From NCBI GenBank assembly GCA_016125555.1, contig WGLN01000008.1, forward strand, positions 1 through 64,000: a stretch of DNA of 64,000 bases, written 5' to 3'. This DNA is from Porphyrobacter sp. Its GTDB lineage: Bacteria; Pseudomonadota; Alphaproteobacteria; Sphingomonadales; Sphingomonadaceae. The position numbers and the translations under genes were made by a program. Of the stretch, positions 16,900-25,222 are shown one piece after another. Position 1 is the first letter of the stretch. The number at the start of each line of letters is the position of its first letter. The notes under the pieces are model-generated. The model made no database searches and was not told where the DNA came from. It saw nothing but the letters and a program-made list of their open reading frames with translations.

Positions 16900-17709
16900 T
16901 CAATCGCTCGCTCCAAGGTATCCGAGCTGCCCGGCCTTGAAGATCGTCTGCGCGCGGTTGACGCTGTCGAGCTTCTCGCCTGCGCGGTGAATGTGGTAGC
17001 GGATCGTAGCGTGCGACCGGTTGAGGATCATGCTGATCTCCTTGTCGGTCTTGCCGATCGCCGCCCAGCGCAGGCACTCGACCTCGCGCTTGGACAGCAC
17101 GCAGTCCGAGGGGATGCGCCGCTTGGTGCGGTTGGCCTGGACGTAGCCGGCGACGAAGCAGCGCGTCACCATCGCGAAAAGCGCGCCATATTCGGCGAAT
17201 TCGGCCGTCAGGTCTTCCTTCTCGCGGTCCATCGAAATGAAGCTGCTGGCGGAAATCTGGCCGAAGGGCAGGTGCACCGGAATGACGATCGCCGCTTTGC
17301 ACAGCGCGCGGCGCTCGAAGTCGGCGAGGTCGATCTCGTCGAGATAGGAATTGCGCCAGCGGGTGTTGAAGCCGTGCTGGTTGACCCAGAAGGGTTCGCT
17401 CTCGTAGCGGCAGGCGCGCGGCAGCGGCGAATGCAGCGCGAGGCGGTGATCCTCCCACCAGCGCGCGCCGTCGTCGAGCCAGCGGAAGATGTCGGCATTG
17501 AGGATCGTGCCGTCGGCATCGACCATCGGTTCCTTCGAGGAAATGTCGTCGCACACCGCGATCTGCATTCCGCGTTCCTGGGCGATTCGCGCGAGGTTGA
17601 CGGCGGCATCGTGAATGTCCTCGGGACAGGTGATGGTCACCTGTTCGAGAAGTTGTTCAAGCGATTCACGACCTTGCGGCGTCCGCAGCTCGACAACATT
17701 ATGGGCCAT
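16900..17709 (-). CDS. LuxR-type transcriptional regulator (solo)
   Basis: A 269-aa regulator. The N-terminal 190 residues have the size of an autoinducer-binding domain. The aromatic pocket is degenerate: the usual Tyr and DP are replaced in WWEDHRLALHSPL, although a later Trp is kept. The C-terminal LuxR HTH is clear (LSKREVECLRWAAIGKTDKEI, NRSHATIRYHI). No luxI is present. I chose the ATG at 17709 because GAGGAGCGAGG precedes it; an in-frame start 24 codons upstream also exists. It is divergent from the acyl-CoA synthetase. It is the only regulator inside the 45-kb catabolic region, so it is the natural candidate to bind the shared promoter boxes (inference). Confidence 0.85.
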   Translation of the reverse strand: MAHNVVELRTPQGRESLEQLLEQVTITCPEDIHDAAVNLARIAQERGMQIAVCDDISSKEPMVDADGTILNADIFRWLDDGARWWEDHRLALHSPLPRACRYESEPFWVNQHGFNTRWRNSYLDEIDLADFERRALCKAAIVIPVHLPFGQISASSFISMDREKEDLTAEFAEYGALFAMVTRCFVAGYVQANRTKRRIPSDCVLSKREVECLRWAAIGKTDKEISMILNRSHATIRYHIHRAGEKLDSVNRAQTIFKAGQLGYLGASD

Positions 17710-17778
17710 TGTCAGCCTCGCTCCTCTCGTTTGTTTTCTCGTGAGGGACCTTAGCGCAATCTCGCGCAATGTCCTCTC

Positions 17779-17816
17779 CATTTACGTAGGGGAAAGCGGG
17801 CGCAGGCGGGGCTAGC
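17779..17816 (+). promoter_or_regulatory. Shared-type promoter before the acyl-CoA synthetase (box-N26-GCTAGC)
   Basis: CATTTA (17779-17784), 26 nt, then GCTAGC (17811-17816). A transcription start near 17823 would exclude the upstream in-frame ATG at 17821 and leave a roughly 19-nt leader containing AAGGAG before 17842. It matches the architecture found at seven other units. Confidence 0.5.
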
Positions 17817-17841
17817 GAAAATGAGGAAGGAGAGCGGGCGG

Positions 17842-19461
17842 ATGCAGTTTGCGGGCGCGAATTTCGGGGTGGCGCTGAAACGGCTCGCGCAGGCGATCCC
17901 GCCCGATCGGCCCGCGCTGGTCCACGGGGACCGGGTGGTGCGCTGGGGCGAACTCGACGCGGTGACCGATGGGATCGCGGCGGGCCTCGCTGCGCGCGGC
18001 TTGCAACCGGGCGACATCGTCGGCCAGATGCTGCGCAACACGCCGGAATACCTGCTCGCGTGGTTCGGCTGCGTGAAGGCCGGGCTGGTGCCGGTCAACG
18101 TCAACTACCACTACAAGACCCGCGAACTGGCCGACATCTTCGCGCGCTTCGGCCTGAAGGTGCTGTTCGTCGAGAGCGACTTCGCCGAACTGGCGGGCGA
18201 GGCGATCCCCGAGGGCGCGCTGACGGTGGATGTGGGCGGCGCGGAGTGGGCGGCGCTGTGCGAGACCGACCTGCCGGAAGGCTTCGCCATCCACGACGAC
18301 CGCGAGGCGCTGTTCCTCACCGCGACCGGGGGCACCACGGGGATGCCCAAGGCGGTGATGTGGCCGATGGTCGAAGCCTGGGCCGCGTTCGGCATCGGCG
18401 TGTGGCAGCAGGGTCCCGGCAATCCGCCGCTGGTGACGACCTCGCTCGACGAGCAGGCCGAGCGGGCGGCGGCGATCGGCCCCGATCATCCGGCAAGCAC
18501 TTCGCCGCTGCTGCTGCTCTCCCCGCTGATGCACGGGGCGGGGCAGTTCACCGGATTGATCCACCTGCTGAAGGGCGGCACGCTAACGCTGCTGCCTGCG
18601 CCGAAATTTGACGCCGATCTTGCGCTCGACGAGGTGAAGCGGCTGGGCGCGCGGGGGCTGTTCATCGTCGGCGACGCCTTCGCCCTGCCGCTCGCCGACC
18701 GGCTCGATGCGCGGGGAGACGGGGCCGAGGTGCTGGCGTCGCTGCGCTCGATCACCTCCTCGGGCGCGGTGTTCTCGCCTGCCCTGAAACAACGGCTGAT
18801 CGCGCATCATCCCGCGCTGATGATCGTCGATGCGCTCGGCTCCTCGGAGAGTTCGGGTACGGGCATCGTCGTCACCACCGCGCAGGGCTCCACCGGCGGA
18901 GGCAAGTTCCAGCCGCTGCCGGGCCGCGAGACCAGGCTGTTCGACGAGAACCTCAAGGAAATCCCGCCCGGCGCGGAAGGCGTCGGCATCGTCGCGCGCA
19001 CCGGGCCGCTGCCGCTGGGCTATCTCGGCGAGGACGAAAAGAACGCGGCAACCTTCCCGGTGATCGACGGCAAGCGCTGGCTGATGACCGGCGACCGCGC
19101 GCGCTGGGCGGCGGACGGGAGCCTCGAATTCATCGGCCGCGACAACATGTGCATCAACACCGGCGGCGAGAAGGTCTTTCCCGAGGAGGTCGAGGCGGTG
19201 CTGATGGCGCATCCGGCGGTGCATGATTGCCGCGTGGTGAGCCTCCCCGATCCGCGTTTCGGGCGCAAGGTCGTGGCGGTGGTGCAGCCCGAGGGCGACG
19301 AGAAGGACGGGCTGGAAGAGGCGCTCGATACCCATGCCCGCGCAGGGCTGGCGGGCTACAAGATCCCGCGGCTCTACGTCTTCAGCAGTCGCTCGCTCAG
19401 GCTCAACAACGGCAAGCCCGACTACAAGACCGCGCAGGCACTGGCGGACGCGGCGGGGTAG
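17842..19461 (+). CDS. Acyl-CoA synthetase (AMP-binding, ANL family)
   Basis: A 539-aa adenylate-forming enzyme that activates a carboxylic acid to its CoA ester. The phosphate-binding motif TATGGTTGMPKAV lies near residues 155-167. SSESSGTG occupies the A5 position and GDRARWAADGSLEFIGR the A7/A8 hinge, followed by GGEKVFPEEVE. The A10 Lys is in NNGKPDYK. It resembles fatty-acid and steroid-side-chain ligases of the FadD17/19 kind. That similarity is by general pattern only. It diverges from the LuxR gene, stands alone, and probably supplies CoA substrates to the acyl-CoA dehydrogenase operon. Confidence 0.92.
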   Translation: MQFAGANFGVALKRLAQAIPPDRPALVHGDRVVRWGELDAVTDGIAAGLAARGLQPGDIVGQMLRNTPEYLLAWFGCVKAGLVPVNVNYHYKTRELADIFARFGLKVLFVESDFAELAGEAIPEGALTVDVGGAEWAALCETDLPEGFAIHDDREALFLTATGGTTGMPKAVMWPMVEAWAAFGIGVWQQGPGNPPLVTTSLDEQAERAAAIGPDHPASTSPLLLLSPLMHGAGQFTGLIHLLKGGTLTLLPAPKFDADLALDEVKRLGARGLFIVGDAFALPLADRLDARGDGAEVLASLRSITSSGAVFSPALKQRLIAHHPALMIVDALGSSESSGTGIVVTTAQGSTGGGKFQPLPGRETRLFDENLKEIPPGAEGVGIVARTGPLPLGYLGEDEKNAATFPVIDGKRWLMTGDRARWAADGSLEFIGRDNMCINTGGEKVFPEEVEAVLMAHPAVHDCRVVSLPDPRFGRKVVAVVQPEGDEKDGLEEALDTHARAGLAGYKIPRLYVFSSRSLRLNNGKPDYKTAQALADAAG

Positions 19462-19604
19462 TTGCGGGTCTTTGCGGTGCGTGCGCGGGAGCACGGCTGA
19501 CCCCGCCCGGTGAACGGTTCACCCCGATATTCATGGGCCGCGCTTGCGGCGCTCCCCTCGGTACGGAGCAATGCCTGCACTGTGCATTTGGGGGGGATGT
19601 CAGC

Positions 19605-20342
19605 ATGCTGGAGAGCGATCCGTTCAGCCCGCTGGTCTACTGGCCACACGTTGTTCTCGGGATAACCTCGGTATTCTTCGCGGCGATCGCCATCGCTGTC
19701 CGCAAGGGGAGCGCCCGGCACCGTCAGGCCGGATGGGCCTTCAGCGCCGCGATGAGCGTCGCCGCTGTGACGGCGATCGCCTTTTCCTTCGTCCGCTTCG
19801 CCCCGCCCGCGCTGTTTTCATCGAGCGTCGTGCTTTACGGCGTCGGGGCCGGCGTGCTTTCGCTCCGCAGGCGCGAAGGATCGCTGCGCCTGCTCCAGCG
19901 CGCTCTGTCCTTCGTTCCGATCCTGATCGCGCTCGCGGCCCTGGCCGCGGCCGCCGCCCTCGCGCTGGTCCCGCCCCCGCCCGAGGTCGAGGTGCCGCTC
20001 CCGCTGCTGATCGCCGGGCCCTTGCTGTTCCTGGCGGTCGCCGCGCTGTTCGCGGCGCTGGCGCGCGGCGATTTCCGCTTTCTGCGCGAGCAGACCCCCG
20101 GCAAGCCGCGCCGCTACCGCCGCCATGCGCTGCGCATGGCGCTGGCGGTGACGGAGGTGGTGCGCGCGCCGCTCATCAGCTTCGGGCCTCCGCTGGGCGA
20201 GGACGGCATCCTGTCCTTCCCGGTCTACTTCTTCGGGCCCTTCTTCCTGATCCCGCTGATCTATTTCCTCGCCATGCCGGCGTGGCTCAAGTCGGGGGAG
20301 GCGGGCGGGGAACCGCAGCTGTCGGGGCTCGCTGCCGAATAG
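19605..20342 (+). CDS. DUF2306-like integral membrane protein
   Basis: A 245-aa protein with about six or seven hydrophobic segments. The first is HVVLGITSVFFAAIAIAV, followed by RKGSARHRQAGWAFSAAM. This is the KGxxxHRxxG-type loop I associate with DUF2306 membrane proteins. The ATG at 19605 is preceded by GGGGGG. The open frame extends far upstream, but only through the 3' end of the synthetase gene. Function is unknown. It is convergent with the SDR at 20355 and has no obvious tie to catabolism. Confidence 0.65.
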   Translation: MLESDPFSPLVYWPHVVLGITSVFFAAIAIAVRKGSARHRQAGWAFSAAMSVAAVTAIAFSFVRFAPPALFSSSVVLYGVGAGVLSLRRREGSLRLLQRALSFVPILIALAALAAAAALALVPPPPEVEVPLPLLIAGPLLFLAVAALFAALARGDFRFLREQTPGKPRRYRRHALRMALAVTEVVRAPLISFGPPLGEDGILSFPVYFFGPFFLIPLIYFLAMPAWLKSGEAGGEPQLSGLAAE

Positions 20343-20354
20343 CGCGCCCGGCGG

Positions 20355-21257
20355 TCACCCCGTCGTGCGATCGGCCTTGTCCTTTTCGTTGGTGCCCTTG
20401 ATCATCGCGCGCATCGCGTCCCACTCGGCATCGCCGAGGGCATGGAGGACGGGATAGAAGGTCCCGCCATTGGCCTGATAGCCCGCGCCGTCGATCGCGA
20501 TGGTCTGGCCGTTCACATATTCCGCGCCCGGGCCCATCAGGAACACCGCGAGGTTCGCCAGTTCGTGCATCTCGCCCGCGCGGCCCATCGGGTTGAGGTC
20601 GTTCTTGGAATTGCCGCCCTGCCCGCCGGGGGAAAGCCGCGCGCTCATCCCCTTGGTCGGGAAGAGCCCCGGGGCGATGGCGTTGAACCTCAGGCCATAG
20701 CGGCCCCATTCGGTCGCGAGGCTCTGGGTCATGGCGTTGATCGCGGTCTTGCTCATCGCGGAAGGCACCACGAAGGCGCTGCCCGACCACACCCAGGTGG
20801 TGAGGATCGAGAGGAAGCTGGCGCGCTTCTTCTCCGCGATCAGCCGCTTGCCGATGTCGAGCGTGACGTAGAAGGTGCCGCGCATCACGATGTCGGCAAT
20901 GGCGTTGAAGCCGTTGACCGACAGGTCCTCGGTGCGGCTGATGAAGTTGCCGGCCGCGTTGTTGACCACGCCCGTCAGCGCGCCGCCATCGGCCCAGATC
21001 GCGTCGACCATCGCGTGGATCGCGTCCGGATCGCGGATGTCGCAGGCATGGGCGACGACCTTGCCGCCGTGCAGGCCCATCAGTTCGGCGGCGGTGTCAT
21101 CCAGCTTGTTCTGCCGCCGCCCGCAGATATAGACCGTCGCGCCCAGCTTGAGGAAGCCTTCCGCCATCTCGCGTCCCAGCCCCGTGCCCCCGCCGGTGAC
21201 GAGGATGCGCTCGCCCTCCATCAGGCCTTCGCGGAACATCAGCTTCGATACGTCCAT
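20355..21257 (-). CDS. 2,4-dienoyl-CoA-reductase-like SDR
   Basis: A 300-aa SDR, longer than the classical type. It has TGGGTGLG near residues 21-28 and NNAAGNF. The segment SAFVVPSAMSK closely resembles mitochondrial 2,4-dienoyl-CoA reductase, in which the canonical Tyr of YxxxK is Ser. That enzyme supplies a Tyr about 15 residues earlier. Here the earlier position reads WVW, so no Tyr is evident. The following SLATEWGRYGLRFNAIAPG also matches that family. It is the last gene of the P450-ACAD operon and probably reduces or isomerises an enoyl- or dienoyl-CoA. It starts at ATG 21257, 11 nt after the acyl-CoA dehydrogenase stop. Confidence 0.88.
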   Translation of the reverse strand: MDVSKLMFREGLMEGERILVTGGGTGLGREMAEGFLKLGATVYICGRRQNKLDDTAAELMGLHGGKVVAHACDIRDPDAIHAMVDAIWADGGALTGVVNNAAGNFISRTEDLSVNGFNAIADIVMRGTFYVTLDIGKRLIAEKKRASFLSILTTWVWSGSAFVVPSAMSKTAINAMTQSLATEWGRYGLRFNAIAPGLFPTKGMSARLSPGGQGGNSKNDLNPMGRAGEMHELANLAVFLMGPGAEYVNGQTIAIDGAGYQANGGTFYPVLHALGDAEWDAMRAMIKGTNEKDKADRTTG

Positions 21258-21268
21258 TATCCGTCCTC

Positions 21269-22477
21269 TCAAAGCCCCAGCACGGTCTTGGCGATGATGT
21301 TCTTCTGCACCTCGTCCGAACCGCCGAAGATCGTCGCCGCGCGGTTGTTGAGGTAGCGGCCCATCGCGGTCTGGGCATATTCGCTGCCGACCGGCTCGGG
21401 CGCCTCATTGCCGTAGAGCGGGCGTTCCAGCGGCAGTTGCAGCGCGTCCGGGCCGAGCAGTTCCAATCGCAGCGTGTCGACCTTCTGGCCGATGTTCGAG
21501 CTCAGCAGCTTGACCAGCGAGGTCTGCGGCCCCGGCGCCTTGCCCTTGGCGAGTTCGGCGAGGATGCGCAGCTCGGTTACCTCCAGCGCCTCGGCCTCGA
21601 GCCGCACGCGCGACAGGCGGTCGCGGAAGCGCGGGTCGTGCGCCAGCGCGCCGTTGACGCCCGAGGGCTGGGTCCGGGCGAGTTCCTCGAGCCGGTCGAT
21701 CGACTGGAGCAGGCGCGGGGCAAAGCACGAGCCGCCGCGCTCGTTCTCGAGCAGGAACTTGGCGATGGTCCAGCCCTGCCCTTCCTCGCCGATGCGGTTC
21801 TCGGCAGGCGTGCGGGCGTCGGTGAAGAACACCGCGTTGACCTCGTGATCGCCCGACATCGAGTGGATCGGGGTGACCTCCACCCCCGGCTGGTCCATCG
21901 GCACGAGCAGGAAGCTGATCCCCTGCTGCTTCTTCACCGAGGCGTCGGTGCGCACCAGCGCGAAGATCCAGTCGGCGTGGTGCGCGTGGGTGGTCCAGAT
22001 CTTCGAGCCGTTGATGACATATTCATCGCCCTCGAGCCGCGCGCTTGTCTTGAGGCTGGCGAGGTCGGAGCCGCTGCCCGGTTCGGAATAGCCCTGGCAC
22101 CAGTAATCCTCGCCCGAGAGGATGCCGGGCAGGAAGCGCGCCTTCTGTTCGGGGGTGCCGAAGGCGCAGATCACCGGTCCGACGAGACGCAGGCCGAGAA
22201 TCGCCAAGGAGGGTGCGCCGGCAAGCGCGCATTCCTTCTCGAAGATGAACTTCTGTGTCGGGGTCCAGCCGGTGCCGCCGTCCTCCTTGGGCCAGTGCGG
22301 CGCGACCCAGCCCTTTTCATAGAGGATGCGGTGCCATTCCATCCCGATGTCGGGCTCGACGAAGACGCCCGGCGTGCGCCGCGCGCCGTCGCGCAGCCGT
22401 TCGGGCAGATTGTCGCGCAGGAACGCGCGCACTTCCTCGCGGAAGGCGATGTCCTCGGCCGAGAAGTCCATGTCCAT
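21269..22477 (-). CDS. Acyl-CoA dehydrogenase (FadE type, large partner)
   Basis: A 402-aa FAD-dependent acyl-CoA dehydrogenase. It has GYSEPGSGSDLASL and INGSKIWTTHAHHADW for FAD binding, LVPMDQPGV and NERGGSCF. The C-terminal IFGGSDEVQKNIIA has Gly where many ACADs carry the catalytic Glu (EGT). The base may therefore lie elsewhere, or be shared in a heteromer. A second, shorter ACAD (25656) sits in the same operon. Two unlike ACADs in one steroid-type operon often form alpha2beta2 enzymes (as FadE28/FadE29). Pairing here is an inference. Confidence 0.92.
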   Translation of the reverse strand: MDMDFSAEDIAFREEVRAFLRDNLPERLRDGARRTPGVFVEPDIGMEWHRILYEKGWVAPHWPKEDGGTGWTPTQKFIFEKECALAGAPSLAILGLRLVGPVICAFGTPEQKARFLPGILSGEDYWCQGYSEPGSGSDLASLKTSARLEGDEYVINGSKIWTTHAHHADWIFALVRTDASVKKQQGISFLLVPMDQPGVEVTPIHSMSGDHEVNAVFFTDARTPAENRIGEEGQGWTIAKFLLENERGGSCFAPRLLQSIDRLEELARTQPSGVNGALAHDPRFRDRLSRVRLEAEALEVTELRILAELAKGKAPGPQTSLVKLLSSNIGQKVDTLRLELLGPDALQLPLERPLYGNEAPEPVGSEYAQTAMGRYLNNRAATIFGGSDEVQKNIIAKTVLGL

Positions 22478-22531
22478 GTCAGTCAGTCCCAGTTCGATCC
22501 CGTGAGATACGGTTCCCCGGCCGCATCAGCT

Positions 22532-23287
22532 TCAATTCCCCTCGCGCATCGCCCAGGCGATGGTGCGGCGCAGAAGGTCGTAATAGACGTCGTAGTTCCA
22601 CGCGCACATTTCCTTGTGCGGGTAGAAATCGACCATGCCCGGAAGGTCGTAATGCCCGCGGCAATGGCCGAGCGCATTGTAGACGATCCGCCCTTCGCCG
22701 ATGTCGCGGGTGTAGACGATCGGCACGGTCGTCTTATCCCACTGGCTTTGGGTGAAGCCGGTCGCCTCGCCTTCGAAGGTGGTCTGCATCAGCGTGTCGA
22801 TCGGGGCCGTGGTCTTGGAGAGGTAGAGCTCGTCGACCACCTCGAAGTCCGCGATGCCCCTTGTGAGCTCGTGGTCCTTGTTCACCACTTCGACCGGGAA
22901 CTTGTCGATCGGCGGATGGGCGACGAACTGCGTGCCGAGCATCTCCATCACGTCCGGCCGCTCATCCGGCGCATCGACGAGGCCGTCTGCCGTGAACACG
23001 AGGATCGAGTTGGTGCCGTGGAGCGCCATCCACTTGCCGCCCTTTTCCATCCACGCCTTGAGCTGCTTGGCCTGTTCCGGGGTGGGCATCAGGTCGCAGG
23101 TATAGGTGATGAGGAAGCGGCACGCATCGAGCCGCTCCAGCCCCGAATAGTCGGCAGCGACCGTGGTGCGGATGTGCGGGTGTTCGGCCAGCAGCTTCAA
23201 TATCTCGAGCCGAGGAAAGTCGATGTCGTGATACTTGCCCGCGGCGATGAAATGCGCGTCGATCCGGGTGGCGGGTTGCTCTGCCAT
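22532..23287 (-). CDS. ThuA-domain protein
   Basis: A 251-aa protein with the ThuA-like class I glutamine amidotransferase fold. It has FIAAGKYHDIDFPRLEILKLL at the start, LKAWMEKGGKWMALHGTNS as the nucleophile-elbow region without a Cys nucleophile, and TRDIGEGRIVYNALGHC near the C-terminus. ThuA was named from trehalose utilisation, but homologues occur in many catabolic operons with unclear roles. It lies between an ACAD and an SDR in the long operon, 54 nt upstream of the ACAD. A second ThuA gene is at 28448. Confidence 0.85.
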   Translation of the reverse strand: MAEQPATRIDAHFIAAGKYHDIDFPRLEILKLLAEHPHIRTTVAADYSGLERLDACRFLITYTCDLMPTPEQAKQLKAWMEKGGKWMALHGTNSILVFTADGLVDAPDERPDVMEMLGTQFVAHPPIDKFPVEVVNKDHELTRGIADFEVVDELYLSKTTAPIDTLMQTTFEGEATGFTQSQWDKTTVPIVYTRDIGEGRIVYNALGHCRGHYDLPGMVDFYPHKEMCAWNYDVYYDLLRRTIAWAMREGN

Positions 23288-23288
23288 G

Positions 23289-24062
23289 TCAGCTCCTGAT
23301 GCTGCCGCCGCCGTCGACGGTGAAATCGACCCCTGTGGTGAAGCTCGCCGCGTCGCTGGCGAGGAAGACCACCGCGCGGGCGACCTCCTCGGGCTCGCCG
23401 ATGCGATTCATCGGGTGGGTGGCGGCGAAACTCGTCTCGATGTTCTCCGGCGTGTCGGCGCCCGAATGCTTGTAGCGGTTGTACATCGGGGTGCGGATCG
23501 CGCCGGGGTGAACCATGTTGACGCGGATCGGCAGGCCCCGCTCGGCGAGGTCGAGCGCGACCGATTGGGTGAGGCCGCGCAGGCCCGCCTTGGAGGCGGA
23601 ATAGGCCGCCACGAAGGAGGCCGGGCGCATCGCGATCATCGAGCCGATGTTGACGATCGCGCCCGGCTCGCCGCTCGCCTCGATCGCCGGGATCGCGGCG
23701 CGCATCCCGTAGAAGGGGCCGTGGAGATTGATGTCGATGGTGCGCTCCCACACGTCGAGCGATCCGTCGGGGACGTTGCCGGGCTCGGAAATGCCGGCGA
23801 TGTTGCACAGCACGGTCAGCTTGCCGAACCGCCCGCGGGTGGCGGAGACGGCCGCTTCCCACTGCTGGAGGTCGCGCACGTCGAGTTGCACCGCGTCTGC
23901 CCGCTCGCCCAGTTCGGCGGCGAGGGCTCGTGCCTTTTCCAGCTGGATATCGCCGAGCATCACGCTGCCGCCCTCGGCCACGATCAGCCGCGCCACCGCC
24001 GCGCCGATACCTTCCGCGCCGCCGCTGACCAGCGCGACCTTCCCCTCCATCGACCCGCTCAT
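23289..24062 (-). CDS. Short-chain dehydrogenase/reductase
   Basis: A 257-aa classical SDR. It has SGGAEGIG near residues 13-20, an LGDIQ acidic residue favouring NAD, NIAG, MIAMRPASFV after the catalytic Ser, YSASK and VDGGGSIRS. The ATG at 24062 overlaps the thiolase stop (ATGA). The frame upstream is thiolase shadow. It probably oxidises a beta-hydroxy or ring hydroxyl intermediate in the side-chain operon (inference from context). The catalytic residues look complete, unlike those of the SDRs at 10138 and 20355. Confidence 0.92.
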   Translation of the reverse strand: MSGSMEGKVALVSGGAEGIGAAVARLIVAEGGSVMLGDIQLEKARALAAELGERADAVQLDVRDLQQWEAAVSATRGRFGKLTVLCNIAGISEPGNVPDGSLDVWERTIDINLHGPFYGMRAAIPAIEASGEPGAIVNIGSMIAMRPASFVAAYSASKAGLRGLTQSVALDLAERGLPIRVNMVHPGAIRTPMYNRYKHSGADTPENIETSFAATHPMNRIGEPEEVARAVVFLASDAASFTTGVDFTVDGGGSIRS

Positions 24063-25222
24063 GCGCGCTCCAGGATCGCGACGGCGGAGAGCCCCGGCGC
24101 GCCGTAGACGTGGCTGTAGCCGAAGCGCGGTCCCTTGCCGTCCCTGCCCGGCACCTGCCGCTCGCCCCCGCGTCCGCGCAATTGCTGGACGTTCTCGTAG
24201 ACCTGCCTGAGGCCCGAGGCGCCGATCGGCTCCCCGCAGGCGAGGCAGCCGCCGTCGGTGTTGACGGGAAGCTTGCCGCCGATCTCCGACCAGCCATTGG
24301 CGAGCCATTCCTCCTGCTCGCCGTCCTTGCAGAAGCCGTTTTCGGCCATGTGCATGATTTCCGCGCCGCTTTCGGTGTCCTGCAACTGCGCGACCTCGAT
24401 GTCCTCGGGGCCGAGCCCGGCCTTCTCGAAGGCGGCCTTGCTGGCGAGCACGGTGGGCTTGCCGCCCTCCTTGATGCTGACGCCGGGCTGGAACACCTCG
24501 AAGGAGTCCGGCGGCCGCGTCTTGACCGCGAGGCTGCGCACCTTGACCCCGTCGGCGCCCAGCTCCTTCATCTTCTTCTCGCTGGCGAGGATCAGCGCCA
24601 CGCCCCCTTCGCTGGGCGAGCAGAACATGTACTTGGTCAGCGGGTCGTTGATCATCGGCGCGTTCATGATCGTGTCGAGATCGATAGGGCTGCGCCGCCA
24701 CGCATGCGGCGTGAGCGTGCCGTTGCGGAAGGCCTTTTCCGCCACCCGGCCGAGCGTTGTGCGGCTGATGCCGTAGAGCTGCATATAGCGCTGGATCTTC
24801 AGCGCGAAGAACTGCGTGGTCAGCATCATGCCCGTCTGGCCGTACCAGTCGGGCAGGCCATAATCGGCGGGCTTGGCGTTGAAGGCCCCGCGCGGATGCT
24901 TGTCGAAACCGGTGGCGAGCGCGAGGTCGTACATGCCGCTCGCGATCGCCTGCTGCGCGGCCGACAGCGCGCTGCCCCCGGTCGCGCAGCCATTGGCGAC
25001 ATTGGTGAAGGGCAGGCTGGTCAGCCCCAGCTCGTTCACCATGATGTCGGCATTGCCCGCCGCCGCGCTGCCGCCATAGGCGCATTCGATGTCGGGCCAG
25101 TCGAGCCCTGCATCCTTGAGCGCCTCGCGCACCGCATAGACCCCCTGCTCGCGGCCCGAACGGCCGTCGGTGCGCCCGAAGGGGTGGATGCCCGCGCCGA
25201 TGATGTAAACGTTCTCGCTCAT
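24059..25222 (-). CDS. Thiolase-fold lipid-transfer protein, Ltp2-like (probable retro-aldolase)
   Basis: A 387-aa thiolase-superfamily protein. Cys79 is kept in NVANGCATGGSAL. The thiolase HP motif reads CGEPIGASG (His to Glu) and the C-terminal Cys-x-Gly position reads VYGAPG (Cys to Tyr). Loss of both argues against ordinary Claisen thiolysis. Ltp2 aldolases of actinobacterial sterol degradation use Tyr in this area and require a DUF35 partner. The DUF35 gene directly precedes this one with an ATGA overlap. It likely cleaves a beta-hydroxyacyl-CoA side chain by retro-aldol reaction (inference). ATG 25222 is chosen by that overlap. Confidence 0.85.
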   Translation of the reverse strand: MSENVYIIGAGIHPFGRTDGRSGREQGVYAVREALKDAGLDWPDIECAYGGSAAAGNADIMVNELGLTSLPFTNVANGCATGGSALSAAQQAIASGMYDLALATGFDKHPRGAFNAKPADYGLPDWYGQTGMMLTTQFFALKIQRYMQLYGISRTTLGRVAEKAFRNGTLTPHAWRRSPIDLDTIMNAPMINDPLTKYMFCSPSEGGVALILASEKKMKELGADGVKVRSLAVKTRPPDSFEVFQPGVSIKEGGKPTVLASKAAFEKAGLGPEDIEVAQLQDTESGAEIMHMAENGFCKDGEQEEWLANGWSEIGGKLPVNTDGGCLACGEPIGASGLRQVYENVQQLRGRGGERQVPGRDGKGPRFGYSHVYGAPGLSAVAILERA

